64,000 nt of DNA from Saccharolobus caldissimus (GTDB taxonomy: Archaea; Thermoproteota; Thermoprotei_A; Sulfolobales; Sulfolobaceae): positions 2,258,001-2,322,000 of the forward strand of contig NZ_AP025226.1 in assembly GCF_020886315.1 (NCBI RefSeq). Direction: 5' to 3'. The notes under the pieces are model-generated. The model ran no database searches and was not told the origin of the DNA. It worked only from the letters and a program-made list of their open reading frames with translations. The position numbers and the translations under genes are program-made. Shown one piece after another: positions 39,009 through 49,794 of this stretch. Position 1 is the stretch's first letter. Each line of letters opens with the position of its first letter.

Positions 39009-39042
39009 CTTTATAAAGATACATTTATAAGCTTATAAGCTT
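39009..39042 (+). promoter_or_regulatory. foxA promoter with TATA box and palindrome
   Basis: CTTTATAAA at 39009-39017 is a near-perfect TATA box. The perfect 14-bp palindrome AAGCTTATAAGCTT at 39029-39042 lies between it and the ATG (39062) and could be an operator. A second TATA-like TTTATAAG overlaps it. Confidence 0.5.
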
Positions 39043-39061
39043 CATTTCTTTTGAGTAAAGG

Positions 39062-40795
39062 ATGGCTTCTGTAGAAGAGATTAGAAGACTAGAAAGAGAG
39101 AAGCTAGCTGAGTGGGCTGAGGAATATAGAAGGGTTCAAGAAAGAGAGTCTAAAAGATCATTACTTATAAGAGTATTGTACAGTGAAGACTATAGAATGC
39201 TTTCCTTAAAGATGACAATAGCTGGATTAGTATGGTTATTCATAGGCGGAGCTTTTGCCTTGATGCTGAGAAGTCAGGCTGGGTTAGCATCAACTGGTAT
39301 ACCAATAGTTGTAGAACCCTCGTATTATTTCCAAGCAATGACAAATCACGTAATGGATATGATATTCGGTGCAGCGTTTACTTTTGTTTTTGCTCTAGCT
39401 TTTTACATGATTCCAGCCTTAAACGGGGCTAGATTAATTAAGTGGCCTAAAATAGCTAATGTAGGATTTTGGTTAAATAATCTTGCGATATTTATGATGA
39501 ACTTAGGTGGAGTTCAAAATCAATATATGTTTACATTTCTAAATCCTCTTCAAGCTTCTCCAACATGGTATATAGGATATGGATTAATGATAGTAGCGGA
39601 ATGGATGGAAATGGCATCAGTAATAGGTACATCTTTTATAGGAAGGATAAAGGGTAAGCTTGTTCCTACTGCAATTGGATTCATTGTAATGGACATGATA
39701 CTTATGGCTTTAGCAAACGTTTCCGTGTTTATAGCGGATATGTGGTCATTATTTTCACCAATAGGGGGCCTTGGGATTAATTTATTTGGAGTGCCAAATG
39801 CTGAAGTATGGAAAGGGTTATTCTGGTTTGCGGATCACCCATTAGTTTATTTCGTTCCTTATACGCTAAGTGGGGCAACCGTAGCATTAATTCCACTATA
39901 CGCTAAAAGACCCCTATATAGCTATAGATTTACTAGGTGGTTAATTCCAGTTTTATTTGTACTAGGTGGAAGTGTATATGTTCATCACTTAGGCGATGAT
40001 CCATGGCCTCTAATATTAAGAGATATATTTGCTCAAACTAGTACTGCATTAATTGCAATTCCTTTTGCAGCTTTCTGGTTAGTATTCTTTATAACATTAG
40101 GTGATCCAAGAAAGTTAAAGTGGGACCCTGGATTAGCCTTCTTATATGCATCAGCAGTATGGAATATTATAGGGGGAATTCAGGCAGAGCCCACTAATCC
40201 AGTTCAAGCTATAGATCCTACAATACATAATACTGGTTGGATATTCTCACATTTCCACATTATGTTAGCGTTATATTCAGTAGGTGGTGTATTTGGTGCA
40301 TTATATGCTGCCGGTCCTTATTTACTCGGAAGGAAATGGTATAGCCAGAGATTAGGCTGGCTTCACTTCTGGGGATGGAATGCTGGAATGGGACTGTTCG
40401 TAGTGGCTTCTGCTATAGGAGGATTTTATGGTTTAATAAGAAGAGAGGTAGCATGGGCTGCTTTCTATGAGCCGTATTACCAGTTACTAATGATAGGCGG
40501 ATGGCTTGCAGGATTTTCAATTATAATATTTACATATAACCTAATAATGACATTATTGTATGGAGAAAAAGTTAAGGAAACTGATATACCCTTATGGGCA
40601 GTATTATCAATAGCACTAGAGAGATACGGATTAAGAAGGGAAGGTTACAGTGAAGAAGAGCTACCAATTGCTCTACCAGCTGACGGAATGATAAGATTAG
40701 TTGAGGCTAATAACATGCAAATCGCTGCTGGCACTGCGAGTTCTCCAGCTAAAGGTTATCAAGCTAGTAGTGAAAGTCAAGTAGAAAGTAAATAA
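39062..40795 (+). CDS. foxA: haem-copper oxidase subunit I, FoxA-like
   Basis: 577 residues, about 12 membrane helices. Ligands are complete: His96 (low-spin haem, NHVMDMIFG), CuB site His259 with cross-link Tyr263 (HPLVYF), His308 and His309 (VHHLGDD), and His397 (active haem) and His399 (low-spin haem) in SHFHIM. The Glu usually found in HPEVY is Leu, as in some B-type oxidases, so proton entry differs from A1 enzymes. It reduces O2 at the membrane. The CbsA-like gene and polyferredoxins around it point to the iron-oxidation (fox) version rather than SoxB, SoxM or DoxB. Confidence 0.8.
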   Translation: MASVEEIRRLEREKLAEWAEEYRRVQERESKRSLLIRVLYSEDYRMLSLKMTIAGLVWLFIGGAFALMLRSQAGLASTGIPIVVEPSYYFQAMTNHVMDMIFGAAFTFVFALAFYMIPALNGARLIKWPKIANVGFWLNNLAIFMMNLGGVQNQYMFTFLNPLQASPTWYIGYGLMIVAEWMEMASVIGTSFIGRIKGKLVPTAIGFIVMDMILMALANVSVFIADMWSLFSPIGGLGINLFGVPNAEVWKGLFWFADHPLVYFVPYTLSGATVALIPLYAKRPLYSYRFTRWLIPVLFVLGGSVYVHHLGDDPWPLILRDIFAQTSTALIAIPFAAFWLVFFITLGDPRKLKWDPGLAFLYASAVWNIIGGIQAEPTNPVQAIDPTIHNTGWIFSHFHIMLALYSVGGVFGALYAAGPYLLGRKWYSQRLGWLHFWGWNAGMGLFVVASAIGGFYGLIRREVAWAAFYEPYYQLLMIGGWLAGFSIIIFTYNLIMTLLYGEKVKETDIPLWAVLSIALERYGLRREGYSEEELPIALPADGMIRLVEANNMQIAAGTASSPAKGYQASSESQVESK

Positions 40796-40815
40796 TTTTT
40801 TTAATTACTTTTTTT
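40796..40815 (+). terminator. T-rich terminator after foxA
   Basis: Two T7 tracts (40796-40802 and 40809-40815) directly follow the stop codon. Archaeal termination occurs at such T runs; the 127-base gap and new promoter before subunit II agree. Confidence 0.5.
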
Positions 40816-40922
40816 AATAAAAAATCAACTAGTTTATATTATACCTTATTATACTAACTCATCTAAGTATGAGAAAAATTTAAAAGGGAGAATACTTATT
40901 AACAAATAGTAAGGGGAATTAA

Positions 40923-41525
40923 ATGAAGAGAGCTACTGTGATAGCTCTATTTATGGTATTAGTGATTGTAGCAGTAATTTCATTAGAGATTCAATACGAC
41001 TCATATGATTATATAGGATATAGTCCTACTAATAATGCAGGAGTTGGAGTAGTTCATGCTAATTTTGCAAATGCCTTAGGTTCTTATAAAGGTCCTTATG
41101 TGATAATTTACGTAACTGGTCAACAATGGCACTGGGATTTCTATCCTCATGGGAAAATATACACTAATTTAACAGTAGTTCCAGTAGATGAACCAGTAGT
41201 ATTTGTAATACATAGTGTAGATGTATTTCATGAATTCTTCGTTCAGAGTGCTACAAGTAACTTCTCTATTTTCAATTTCGGTGCTGAGGCAGTGCCAGGT
41301 TACTATTCATATATAGTCTTAGTATTTCCTAAACCAGGAATATACCACGTAGCATGTGCAGAATATTGTGGTACTGCCGCAGTAGGATTAGGTCATTCGT
41401 GGCTAGTAGGCACTATTATCGCAACTGCTAATTATACTTATGCTTTACAATTAACTGGGGGAGTAGCACCGGTAGGTACATGGGCTCCATATAGTGTTAG
41501 TGGTGTAGGAGTTGGAGGATATTAA
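40923..41525 (+). CDS. haem-copper oxidase subunit II with altered CuA motif
   Basis: 200 residues: one N-terminal membrane helix ([16 protein letters not shown]), then a cupredoxin domain outside the cell. [10 protein letters not shown] and [10 protein letters not shown] (His103) are typical subunit II motifs. The CuA loop reads [16 protein letters not shown]: Cys145, Glu147 and Cys149 are in place, but the His four residues on is Ala153 and the Met position is Leu156; a His appears at 158. An extra five-residue turn could still place His158 as ligand, or the site may be changed. First gene of a tight four-gene run ending at 44401. Confidence 0.8.
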   Translation: MKRATVIALFMVLVIVAVISLEIQYDSYDYIGYSPTNNAGVGVVHANFANALGSYKGPYVIIYVTGQQWHWDFYPHGKIYTNLTVVPVDEPVVFVIHSVDVFHEFFVQSATSNFSIFNFGAEAVPGYYSYIVLVFPKPGIYHVACAEYCGTAAVGLGHSWLVGTIIATANYTYALQLTGGVAPVGTWAPYSVSGVGVGGY

Positions 41526-41537
41526 TGGGGTGAGATA

Positions 41538-41798
41538 ATGGCAAGTAATAAAACTCCCACGAAAAACTTCCTTTATATAGGTATTGTTTTAGCAGTTATA
41601 GGGGTAATACTCATGGGTGTTGGAACTACTACTGTAACGTATCAACATGAAGTATTTACCGTAAACGGAATGACATTAGGAACTCCGCAAATAACGGTAA
41701 ATTATTTTTGGAATTTTGTAGGGTTAGCTATATTTTTGTTTGGAATTGGTGCAATTTTATCACATTTTGAGTTAAGTAAAAAGGGGGTGAAGGGTTAA
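41538..41798 (+). CDS. small two-helix membrane protein of the oxidase operon
   Basis: 86 residues with helices FLYIGIVLAVIGVILMGVG and FVGLAIFLFGIGAILSHF and a beta-like stretch between them. GGGGTGAG precedes the ATG as a ribosome site. It sits between subunit II and the CbsA-like gene with no free space, so it is probably a small subunit of the same complex. Confidence 0.7.
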   Translation: MASNKTPTKNFLYIGIVLAVIGVILMGVGTTTVTYQHEVFTVNGMTLGTPQITVNYFWNFVGLAIFLFGIGAILSHFELSKKGVKG

Positions 41799-43466
41799 AT
41801 GAACGGTTATATGTCAATGGTAATTTTAGGTTTGATAATATTTTTAGTTATTGTAGGAGTTGCATATGGGTTAGATTACGTTATAAATTCGGCTGAAGTT
41901 GCAGCAAGTACTATTACAGTATATTATGTGCCTAACGCGCAAATTAATTTGGGTAATCCGGGTACTGAACCATTCTGGCAATCTATACCGTGGACTACTG
42001 TACCCTTAGTACCTACAGTCCCAGTACCAGATGGTATATCTGGACATACTAAAAGTATGGATGTAAAAATGGCGTGGACATATATTAATGGTACTCCTTA
42101 CATATTTGTATTAATAAAAACGATAAATGTTGGAGTAGTTTCATGGAAGGCTTGCCCAGAACTTACACCCAATGGTCAAATATGGGCACCATTTAACTTC
42201 TTCCCTAGTGGTTGGTGGGTAGTTAATGTATCATACAAGCAATCAAACGAAAGTATTGCCTCAGTTTACGCAGTTCCGGTTAGTGAGCAAATACAATATC
42301 CACCTGGATGGACTCTATCTAATCCAATACAAATTTACGTATTAAACGTAAGCGGAAAACTTGAAGCTTTCGTTAGTGGTGCAATTAATCCTCAAGGAGT
42401 TCCATTAAATAACGGTCAGCCTATATTAATAACCTCAATGAATATAACTTATGTTGCACCAAATGGTACAGTATTTCATATAACTTCTCCTCAACAGTTC
42501 CTTAGCCTAGGGCTAAATAATACTAGATGGGCTCAGATGGCGTATAATGAATTTTATCCGCAAGATACTGCGGAATACGTATCATTGTTCTATAATGACA
42601 CCTATACTTACCCAGAAAGAATAATTGTAATGTGGCTATTAGGAGGGGTACCTAATGATTGGACTCAAATAGCATATACACCTCACATGATACCAGGAAC
42701 GCCTGGAGCATTATCGGCAGGACAAGCTGAAGTTTGGCATTGGAATAGTAATCCTAGAGCCAATAACACTCAAGATTCTGGATATGGGGCGCCTATAACG
42801 AGCATTACTGGTATTCAGTTTTCCCTAAGCAATTGGACGGAAAACCCTGCTTATGCTAACTATTTGGCACATGATCCATTAAAGCTAGGTTTTATTGATC
42901 ATCAAGGAATGATAAATGATATGTACACTAATGGCTCGTCATTATATATAATTGGAGGAATACCATTTGTTACCACGTTCCCAGAAATAAATAATGCCAG
43001 TATTAACGGATGGCAATGGCTACAAGGCAATTATTCACCTAAAGATCTCTGGGATCCATCGTTAGTTGCGACCGGAGCTAGGGTTGTGTCAACACCCACG
43101 GGTACTTATTGGTATGTTGAATTCGCAAGAACTTTTACTACTATTGGTACGCCTTCTGCACCTTATCAAGTTCAATTCTATCCAGGTCATACATATTATG
43201 CAGCTTTTGCGGTGTTTCAAGGAGGTGCTGGAGAGTCCGTAGATTTCAAATCCATATCCTTCTGGTGGAGAGTTTACATACAACCTGCTAGTGGCTCAGC
43301 TAGTATATTACCTTTAATATTAATAGCTAATTCCATTGGTGCTCCTATAATATCTTTAATTCTAATGAAAAATTCTGACATTGCCAATTTAATTTCATTA
43401 ACAGCTAGAATTCCGAAGTTCATTAAGTTATTAGCGTTACAGTTTAAAATAAAGGTGATGAAGTAA
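41799..43466 (+). CDS. CbsA-like haem b protein (fox cluster type)
   Basis: 555 residues. The N-terminal helix ([18 protein letters not shown]) anchors a large outside domain related to CbsA and the haem subunit of ethylbenzene dehydrogenase; [17 protein letters not shown] and [20 protein letters not shown] are the telling stretches. Many N-glycosylation sites fit a cell-surface location. A second helix lies near residue 505, with a basic inside tail. Possible haem ligands include Met and His around [11 protein letters not shown]. CbsA-like cytochromes of fox clusters are thought to receive electrons from Fe(II). Its ATG directly follows the previous stop. Confidence 0.75.
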   Translation: MNGYMSMVILGLIIFLVIVGVAYGLDYVINSAEVAASTITVYYVPNAQINLGNPGTEPFWQSIPWTTVPLVPTVPVPDGISGHTKSMDVKMAWTYINGTPYIFVLIKTINVGVVSWKACPELTPNGQIWAPFNFFPSGWWVVNVSYKQSNESIASVYAVPVSEQIQYPPGWTLSNPIQIYVLNVSGKLEAFVSGAINPQGVPLNNGQPILITSMNITYVAPNGTVFHITSPQQFLSLGLNNTRWAQMAYNEFYPQDTAEYVSLFYNDTYTYPERIIVMWLLGGVPNDWTQIAYTPHMIPGTPGALSAGQAEVWHWNSNPRANNTQDSGYGAPITSITGIQFSLSNWTENPAYANYLAHDPLKLGFIDHQGMINDMYTNGSSLYIIGGIPFVTTFPEINNASINGWQWLQGNYSPKDLWDPSLVATGARVVSTPTGTYWYVEFARTFTTIGTPSAPYQVQFYPGHTYYAAFAVFQGGAGESVDFKSISFWWRVYIQPASGSASILPLILIANSIGAPIISLILMKNSDIANLISLTARIPKFIKLLALQFKIKVMK

Positions 43467-44401
43467 TGGAGACATCTTTAAAAGATATAAAAATTTTTTT
43501 ATTTTCATATATAATTTCTTCATTTTTTGAGTTATTTTTTAATAGGGAGTTTTTAGTTGGCGTTCTTCCTTTAGGTATGGCTGGAATAAATTTATCTAAG
43601 TCAATAATATTTATAGCTTTTTACTATATAGGTGCTTTTGCGTACGGGTTAGTTTTTGCCTTACAATTTATCTTAATCGGAATTTCAGCATATATTGGAA
43701 AGATAAGTAAAGAAACTAAGGGTTTATTATGGGCTGTCCTTTATCTTACTATTTTATTTGATTTAATTCACTTAGCAGAAGGTGTGAATAATACAGCATT
43801 TAATCCACCTGTTTTATCGTCCTTTATTTACGTTCTTATTATAATTGCTACAATATTTTTCGTAATTAAAGATTTAAATAAAAAAATACTATATATATTA
43901 ATAATACCAGATCTATTGGCATTTGGGGTATTAATAGGGAGTTGGTTAATTGAATTATCCAAGTTGTCGATTTTCGGGGAAGTCACGTATTTCTGTGGTA
44001 TGTTTATGGCTTATTCTATAATAATAATTGGGTCTATATTTGTAATATATTCTATAATAGTAAAGAAAGTGAACCTTAAATATTATATACCTGCAGCAAT
44101 ATTAGGTTTACCAGTTTCAATTATAGCCTTATTTAATTTAGTACCAGGAATAGCGATGGCAATGGGATTTACTTTTCCCTATATCTTAGGAATACTAGGA
44201 GTAAGGAATTGGATGCCACCTATTTTCTTTTTAATAGCTATTTTCGCCTTATTCTCTTCTATAGGCTTATACAAAAATGATAAAAAACTATCTCTAGCAG
44301 TACTTGGTTTATTAAGTAGTGCGTTAATTTTCGACACAGTTAGTTCTACCACATATTTGTTAATGCCTTTAGTCGCAGTTATTTTAGGTTCTCTAATTTA
44401 A
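43466..44401 (+). CDS. polytopic membrane protein after the CbsA-like gene
   Basis: 311 residues, about nine membrane helices, few charged loops. The ATG shares a base with the previous stop (TAATG), so translation is coupled. Its position matches CbsB, the hydrophobic partner of CbsA in Sulfolobus, which suggests it anchors the haem protein or carries a quinone or haem site. A few His are near membrane edges (LIHLAEG), but no known signature is seen. Confidence 0.7.
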   Translation: METSLKDIKIFLFSYIISSFFELFFNREFLVGVLPLGMAGINLSKSIIFIAFYYIGAFAYGLVFALQFILIGISAYIGKISKETKGLLWAVLYLTILFDLIHLAEGVNNTAFNPPVLSSFIYVLIIIATIFFVIKDLNKKILYILIIPDLLAFGVLIGSWLIELSKLSIFGEVTYFCGMFMAYSIIIIGSIFVIYSIIVKKVNLKYYIPAAILGLPVSIIALFNLVPGIAMAMGFTFPYILGILGVRNWMPPIFFLIAIFALFSSIGLYKNDKKLSLAVLGLLSSALIFDTVSSTTYLLMPLVAVILGSLI

Positions 44402-44708
44402 AAATATTTTGTTTTTAAAAGAGATTTTGCCAATAATGTTTCTTAAATTTAATATATTTAAAATAATAATATAATTACTTCAGAGTTCATTCACATTGAG
44501 TAAGAACTATGAAAATCACTAAAATAAGTTTAATAGTCTACACTTAAAAAATTAAGGTAGACCTTAAAGAACAATAACATAGTTCACTAGTAATAATGTA
44601 ATATCAAAAGTATTACTATTAATTTAATTTTCAGAGCATATTATAGATATATCTAGTGTGCTTACGTTATGAGGAAAATTTATAAGTTAGTTTTAAAAAT
44701 TTTTATTA
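44402..44708. other. AT-rich gap with promoter for 44709
   Basis: No gene. AAATTTATAAG near 44676-44686 is a TATA box 23-33 bases before ATG 44709. Confidence 0.45.
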
Positions 44709-44906
44709 ATGGCAGGAGTTAATTTAATAAGAAGAGTTTTAGGTGCTATAGTAGCTGCAATAGGAATAGGAGTGTGGATTGCAGATATTATCCTAGTTCA
44801 AACATTACCCTATAGTATGTATGAAAATGATGCGTTAGTGGCTATAGTTCCTACGGCTGGTGCTATATTAGTAGCAGGAGGAACATTACTGGGGTTATGG
44901 AATTGA
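44709..44906 (+). CDS. small two-helix membrane protein
   Basis: 65 residues with helices [20 protein letters not shown] and [20 protein letters not shown]. Own TATA box. The stop lies 10 bases inside the next gene, so the two are coupled. Probably another small component of the fox-like membrane system. Family not recognised. Confidence 0.6.
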   Translation: MAGVNLIRRVLGAIVAAIGIGVWIADIILVQTLPYSMYENDALVAIVPTAGAILVAGGTLLGLWN

Positions 44907-45505
44907 CCCCAGATAAAAGATATCTTATTTTTGGATTTATTCTAATTTTGGCTTCTATAAACCCATTGTCATTAATGCTAGATAAAATTCTGGAATTGGC
45001 AAAATTTTCATTTGATATGATGTTAGTTTGGGGGGCTGGATTAATAGGAGTATGGTTAGCTAAGGAGATGTATATATTAGGTGGACCTATTTCACGAAAG
45101 CTACTCTCTTTAAATTACTACACTAAAGGCGTATTGCTTAGCTGGATAATAGGCGGTGCTTTAGTAACTTATTGGTATTTACCAGAACCATTTGATTTCA
45201 GTGTGACTTCAAATATGGGGAAACTATTACAACTATTATCATTTCTAGTAGCTGGATTATTGGGGGGAATTGGATGGGATGCTATGGGTAAGGCTCTTAA
45301 GAGTTTTACATTATTTTCAATGTTTAGTATGATGGCTGCAGTTGCGGAAATATTCTTAGAGATGGCTGGATACTATTCTCAAAACTTTTACCCAGCTTAC
45401 CCGACTTCTCAACTAATTCAGACATCTTATGCTTTATTTGCGATGGCTGCAGTGCCATCAACGTATTATATGGTAAAGGTTCTAAAGGATCTGGGGCTAT
45501 TTTAA
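44897..45505 (+). CDS. membrane protein of the fox-like region
   Basis: 202 residues, about six membrane helices, starting [19 protein letters not shown]. No Cys or haem motif stands out; GWDAMGKAL and [10 protein letters not shown] lie between helices. Coupled to the small gene before it. Unknown function; location suggests membrane partner of the oxidase or cytochrome. Confidence 0.6.
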   Translation: MELTPDKRYLIFGFILILASINPLSLMLDKILELAKFSFDMMLVWGAGLIGVWLAKEMYILGGPISRKLLSLNYYTKGVLLSWIIGGALVTYWYLPEPFDFSVTSNMGKLLQLLSFLVAGLLGGIGWDAMGKALKSFTLFSMFSMMAAVAEIFLEMAGYYSQNFYPAYPTSQLIQTSYALFAMAAVPSTYYMVKVLKDLGLF

Positions 45506-45604
45506 TTTATAACTAATAAAAGGTAAGTTTTAATATATTTATAATTTTGGTACTTTTTCTAGGTAAATTTATATATATGCATAAGTAAGTGATAATAGGG
45601 AGCT

Positions 45605-45763
45605 ATGGCTATATTTGAATCTCAAGCAGAACTATGGATAATACCATTTACACTATTAGGGCTTGTATATCCAATATGGTATATTCTTTTAATAGTATTT
45701 GCAGATAAGGATCCTCAAGTAGATCCCATTGAAGTAGCTAAGAAAGAGTCACCCTATAGTTAG
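45605..45763 (+). CDS. 52-residue single-helix membrane protein
   Basis: ATG 45605 to TAG 45763. Sequence MAIFESQAELWIIPFTLLG, then a continuous helix to LLIVFA and a charged tail ending KKESPYS. A TATA-like AAATTTATATATATG run lies about 25-40 bases upstream. It ends 10 bases before the large membrane protein gene, with which it probably forms a unit. Small one-helix subunits (about 40-65 residues) are common in archaeal terminal oxidases. Confidence 0.6.
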   Translation: MAIFESQAELWIIPFTLLGLVYPIWYILLIVFADKDPQVDPIEVAKKESPYS

Positions 45764-45773
45764 GTGACTTTTT

Positions 45774-47621
45774 ATGGAAATGTTTGATTTTTTTAAATTA
45801 AAAAGATATCAATTTATTTTTGTAACCACTTTTGCTGCCTATTTCATATTTTTTCAGATTGTTACTAGACTATTTCTAATTACAAATATAAAATTCCCAG
45901 CTGGCGTATCTTTAGTAATATCTACCTCACCTCCAGTCCCACCTCAAGATATGCCTTTTCCCCTTTGGGGACCTTATCTCTCAATAACTACCCCGCACTT
46001 TACTTGGGCTATAACTCCCCTATCCTTGGGAATATCTTTTATTTTATCATTTCTCGTAGCGTTAAATGTTACACTCTATTTGATGTATTATAATATGTTA
46101 AGATTAAGGGCTTCAAATCAATTATTAGCCTCTTTGGGAATATTAGCTACTTCCCTTTCTTGTTCTTGTGAATTATTCACAGGCTTAATAGGATCTGTAG
46201 CGTCAAATATTCCTTTCTTAATATCGGTAACTTTTATGGAAAGATTGTTCGAAGGTCTAGTTACGCTAGCTATCGTACTATTATCTTTATCTACTTATGT
46301 ACTTTATTCAGAATTATCTGGTAAGAAAGTATTAAAAAGTATAGGAAAAGGATTAAAAGGTTATTTAGTATTTATAGTGATCCTTATAATTGATATTCTA
46401 TTACCCTTCTCTCCAGCTTTCTCCTTCGTGAAATTGGTATTTAGTGAAATTGCAGGAGGAATTCTAGCCTTACTTATTAACAAGAAGTGGAGATATGGAA
46501 TAATTCTATCTATTTTTATAAACGTAATTACTATCTCTATGTTTAACATTATTTACAATAATCCATTAGTTTATTTAATACCATTTATGGGCGGTTTTAT
46601 AGGTGCGATGGGATATTCCTTAATGAAACCTTGGGCTAGACTTGGACTCCTTCATGTTATTGCTTGGTCTCTAATAATGCCCGGTCCAATTTCAATAATT
46701 TTAGGTTATCCGATTCCGTTCTTTAATTTCTCCCCGTCCCAATTAATAGAGTTATGGATAACTACATGGATTATTGGAACTCCGATAGCGTGGTATGCAG
46801 GGGTTTACTATTTACAGTATTTAAGAGAAAATATGGCAACAAAACCCCTTAACATTAGGATTATTCCTAAATTGGAAAGGGATTACGGTATAAAATGGAT
46901 ATTAATAGGCTCTTTCGCAATATTGATTCAAATTCTCTATTTTATTACTCACGTACCATATTATGTAGATTATAACGGATATGATTTAATTTTCCTCTTC
47001 ACTATGACTGTTATGTCAACGTTCCTAATAGTTCTTGGGTCTGTGTTATTAGGATATGGTTTATCTAAGTTAATTAAGGCAGTATTTAACATACCGAAAC
47101 CTAGAAAATGGTTTAAATTCAGCGTCATATTTGGAGTAACTTACGCTTTATTGTCGGGAATAATACACATAGGCGTTAGTGGATATCCCTATCCTCCAGT
47201 TTTACTTGGACTATTCGGGATTCCCATGTTAACCCCCTCGGTTACTATATATATACCTCATGTAATTGGGATTTACATAAATCCGTTAGAAGCATTACAA
47301 CTAATAGCGTCTTCAATGCTAGCTGGTGGCATAGCCTCCTATACTTTTGAAAACAAATTAAACAAAAGAAATTTAATAGCTTCGATTATTGGTTCTGTAG
47401 CAGTATGTCCTGCGTGTACTATTACCACATTTTCTACATATACTATGGGTTTATTAGTCTCTGCCCTAGCGTCAAGTTATCTGGCTAACTTCATGAACTC
47501 ACTTCAAGGTGAATTACTAACGTCATTTGCTTCAGAAATTTTCTTACTAGGTTTAATGATTTACACTGGAAATAAGGTTAAAGTTAAACTAGCACCTAAA
47601 GGTTCGTCTTTACGTTTATAA
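45774..47621 (+). CDS. large membrane protein with paired-Cys motifs
   Basis: 615 residues, about 14 membrane helices in what looks like two halves. Each half has a Cys pair within or near a helix: LSCSCELFTGLIG (about residue 125) and VAVCPACTITTF (about residue 545). Pro-rich outside loop near the start (STSPPVPPQDMPFP). I do not recognise the family. The Cys pairs could bind a metal or act as a thiol switch, for example in copper or haem delivery to the oxidase. It ends the fox-like run; the AAA ATPase gene follows after 30 bases. Confidence 0.65.
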   Translation: MEMFDFFKLKRYQFIFVTTFAAYFIFFQIVTRLFLITNIKFPAGVSLVISTSPPVPPQDMPFPLWGPYLSITTPHFTWAITPLSLGISFILSFLVALNVTLYLMYYNMLRLRASNQLLASLGILATSLSCSCELFTGLIGSVASNIPFLISVTFMERLFEGLVTLAIVLLSLSTYVLYSELSGKKVLKSIGKGLKGYLVFIVILIIDILLPFSPAFSFVKLVFSEIAGGILALLINKKWRYGIILSIFINVITISMFNIIYNNPLVYLIPFMGGFIGAMGYSLMKPWARLGLLHVIAWSLIMPGPISIILGYPIPFFNFSPSQLIELWITTWIIGTPIAWYAGVYYLQYLRENMATKPLNIRIIPKLERDYGIKWILIGSFAILIQILYFITHVPYYVDYNGYDLIFLFTMTVMSTFLIVLGSVLLGYGLSKLIKAVFNIPKPRKWFKFSVIFGVTYALLSGIIHIGVSGYPYPPVLLGLFGIPMLTPSVTIYIPHVIGIYINPLEALQLIASSMLAGGIASYTFENKLNKRNLIASIIGSVAVCPACTITTFSTYTMGLLVSALASSYLANFMNSLQGELLTSFASEIFLLGLMIYTGNKVKVKLAPKGSSLRL

Positions 47622-47651
47622 AAAGATAAAAGATTAGTCTCTAATTATTTT

Positions 47652-49751
47652 ATGATGACTAGTAACGATTACATATTTGTAAGAGTTTACGGTGGGAAGA
47701 GCAAAATTGACGTTGCTTTAGTAGATTACTCCATAATGAGGAATTTTAAACTGCTACCGGGAGATGTAATCATAATACTCGGAAATAGGCCTATTCCTTT
47801 TTTCGTTCAAGAAAATAAGGAGGAAAGAGGGGGAATAGTAGTTAATGATCAAAGATTAAAAATATTGGGAATAAGAGATGGAGAGAAGGTTCCCATTAAG
47901 AAAATAGAACCTACACCTTTAAAGGAAGTAACATTAGCTCCTTCAGAGCAGAAGAAATTTGACATTAGAAAGCTTAACTTAGAATTAAGGGGTAAGTTAA
48001 TATCAAGAGGCGTAACTGTAGAAACAAAGGATGGGGTTTTCACAGTAATATCTTATTCTCCTCAAGTTGAAGCAGGTTACATTACTGCAGACACTCAAAT
48101 TAATATAGCCCCAGAGTCCGTTAAGTTAACACAGAAAAATATTCCTTATGTAACGCTAGATGACGTGGGAGGATTAGGTAATCAAATAAGAATGTTAATG
48201 GATATTGTAGAGATTGCTTTAGTTAAGCCAGAGATAACTAAAGCGTTAGGATTAAGACCTCCAAAGGGAGTTCTACTTTATGGACCTCCAGGTACTGGAA
48301 AGACGTTAATAGCTAAGGCGATTGCTAATACAGTTATGGCTAACTTCTTTTACATAAGTGGTCCAGAAATAGGTTCTAAGTATTACGGAGAAAGTGAGAA
48401 GAGGCTAAGGGATATATTTGAGCAGGCAGAAAAGAACGCACCATCAATTATATTTATAGACGAAATAGATGCTATAGCTCCAAATAGGGATACTGCAATG
48501 TCAGAAACTGATAGGAGAATTGTAGCCCAACTATTAACACTTATGGATGGAATTTCAAGTGGAAGTGGTGTGCTCGTAATAGGAGCTACAAATAGGCCTA
48601 ACGCAATTGATCCAGCTTTAAGAAGACCAGGGAGATTTGATAGAGAAATTGAAATTCCAGTCCCAGATAAGGAGGCTAGACTAGAAATTTTAAAAATACA
48701 TACTAGAAGAATACCATTGAAAGATGTTGACTTAGAGAAAATAGCAGAAATTACTCACGGGTTTGTTGGTGCTGATTTAGAGGCCTTAGTTAGGGAAGCT
48801 GTAATGAACGCTTACCATAGGTGTAATGGTGATTTAGACTGTATTAAGGTAACTATGGATGATTTTAACCACGCCTTAAAAGTAGTTGAACCCTCAGCTT
48901 TAAGGGAATTTAGGGTAGAAATTCCCTCGACTACCTGGGAGGATATTATAGGCTTAGAAGAGGTAAAAATGGAATTGAAAGAAGTAATAGAATTTCCGTT
49001 AAAATATCCAGAATTATATGAGGAAATGAAAGTAGAAATTCCTACTGGCGTCTTACTTTACGGCCCTCCAGGTACTGGAAAAACAATGCTAGCTAGGGCG
49101 GTAGCCCACGAAAGTGGTGCCAATTTCATTGCAATCAATGGGCCAGAACTAATGAGCATGTGGGTTGGAGAAACTGAAAGGGCAATAAGGGAAGTTTTTA
49201 AAAGGGCAAGGCAAGCTTCTCCATGTATAGTCTTTTTTGACGAGATAGATTCCATAGCTTCTGTAAGAGGCTTAGATCCAAATAGGGTAACAGATAGAGT
49301 AGTAAGTCAACTTTTAACTGAAATGGACGGTATAAGTAAGACTAAGGGTAAGGTAGTAGTAATCGCAGCTACCAATAGACCAGATATGGTAGATCCGGCA
49401 TTACTTAGACCGGGTAGATTAGAGAAATTGATCTATGTTCCTCCTCCAGATTACTCAACTAGAGTTGCGTTATTTTCGAGATTAATTGAGGGTAAAGCGC
49501 ATGATGAGATTGATATAAATCACTTAGCTAAACTCACCGAGGGTTATACTCCAGCTGAAATTAAGGGAATAGTGAATAAGGCAATATTAATATCGATTAG
49601 AAGAGCGATCTCCTCAAATCAAAAGCCCAAATTAACAATGGAAGATATGCTAGAAGCTATGAAATATATTAAACCTATAGTTACGCAAACTATGCTGGAT
49701 TATTATAATAGTTTTAGCCAGAAAGTTAGGAAAGGGTTAGGATATGCTTAA
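47652..49751 (+). CDS. CDC48/VAT-type AAA ATPase
   Basis: 699 residues, slightly short for archaeal VAT (about 740). An N-terminal substrate-binding region (1 to about 170) is followed by D1 and D2 AAA domains: Walker A GPPGTGKT near residues 211 and 471, Walker B FIDEIDAI and FFDEIDSI, and second-region-of-homology Arg fingers in [10 protein letters not shown] and [10 protein letters not shown]. It unfolds proteins for the proteasome or pulls apart complexes. It is transcribed in the same direction as the fox-like genes with only a 30-base gap, which could mean a role in turnover of the membrane complex. That link is inferred. Confidence 0.88.
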   Translation: MMTSNDYIFVRVYGGKSKIDVALVDYSIMRNFKLLPGDVIIILGNRPIPFFVQENKEERGGIVVNDQRLKILGIRDGEKVPIKKIEPTPLKEVTLAPSEQKKFDIRKLNLELRGKLISRGVTVETKDGVFTVISYSPQVEAGYITADTQINIAPESVKLTQKNIPYVTLDDVGGLGNQIRMLMDIVEIALVKPEITKALGLRPPKGVLLYGPPGTGKTLIAKAIANTVMANFFYISGPEIGSKYYGESEKRLRDIFEQAEKNAPSIIFIDEIDAIAPNRDTAMSETDRRIVAQLLTLMDGISSGSGVLVIGATNRPNAIDPALRRPGRFDREIEIPVPDKEARLEILKIHTRRIPLKDVDLEKIAEITHGFVGADLEALVREAVMNAYHRCNGDLDCIKVTMDDFNHALKVVEPSALREFRVEIPSTTWEDIIGLEEVKMELKEVIEFPLKYPELYEEMKVEIPTGVLLYGPPGTGKTMLARAVAHESGANFIAINGPELMSMWVGETERAIREVFKRARQASPCIVFFDEIDSIASVRGLDPNRVTDRVVSQLLTEMDGISKTKGKVVVIAATNRPDMVDPALLRPGRLEKLIYVPPPDYSTRVALFSRLIEGKAHDEIDINHLAKLTEGYTPAEIKGIVNKAILISIRRAISSNQKPKLTMEDMLEAMKYIKPIVTQTMLDYYNSFSQKVRKGLGYA

Positions 49752-49794
49752 ATATTAGGAAAGTGTTTAAAAATTCGTTTAAGGATAGATTAAT

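Larger units (their letters stand above)
38718..39061. other. upstream region of oxidase subunit I
   Basis: Contains copy B of the 97-bp repeat (38819-38915), then AT-rich DNA and the foxA promoter signals. Confidence 0.6.

Noticed and set aside
39062-40795. Assignment of subunit I to the SoxB or DoxB quinol oxidase
   Set aside because: The neighbours lack Rieske, SoxC-type cytochrome b and DoxDA genes; instead there are CbsA-like and polyferredoxin genes, which fit fox clusters. Phylogeny could overturn this.
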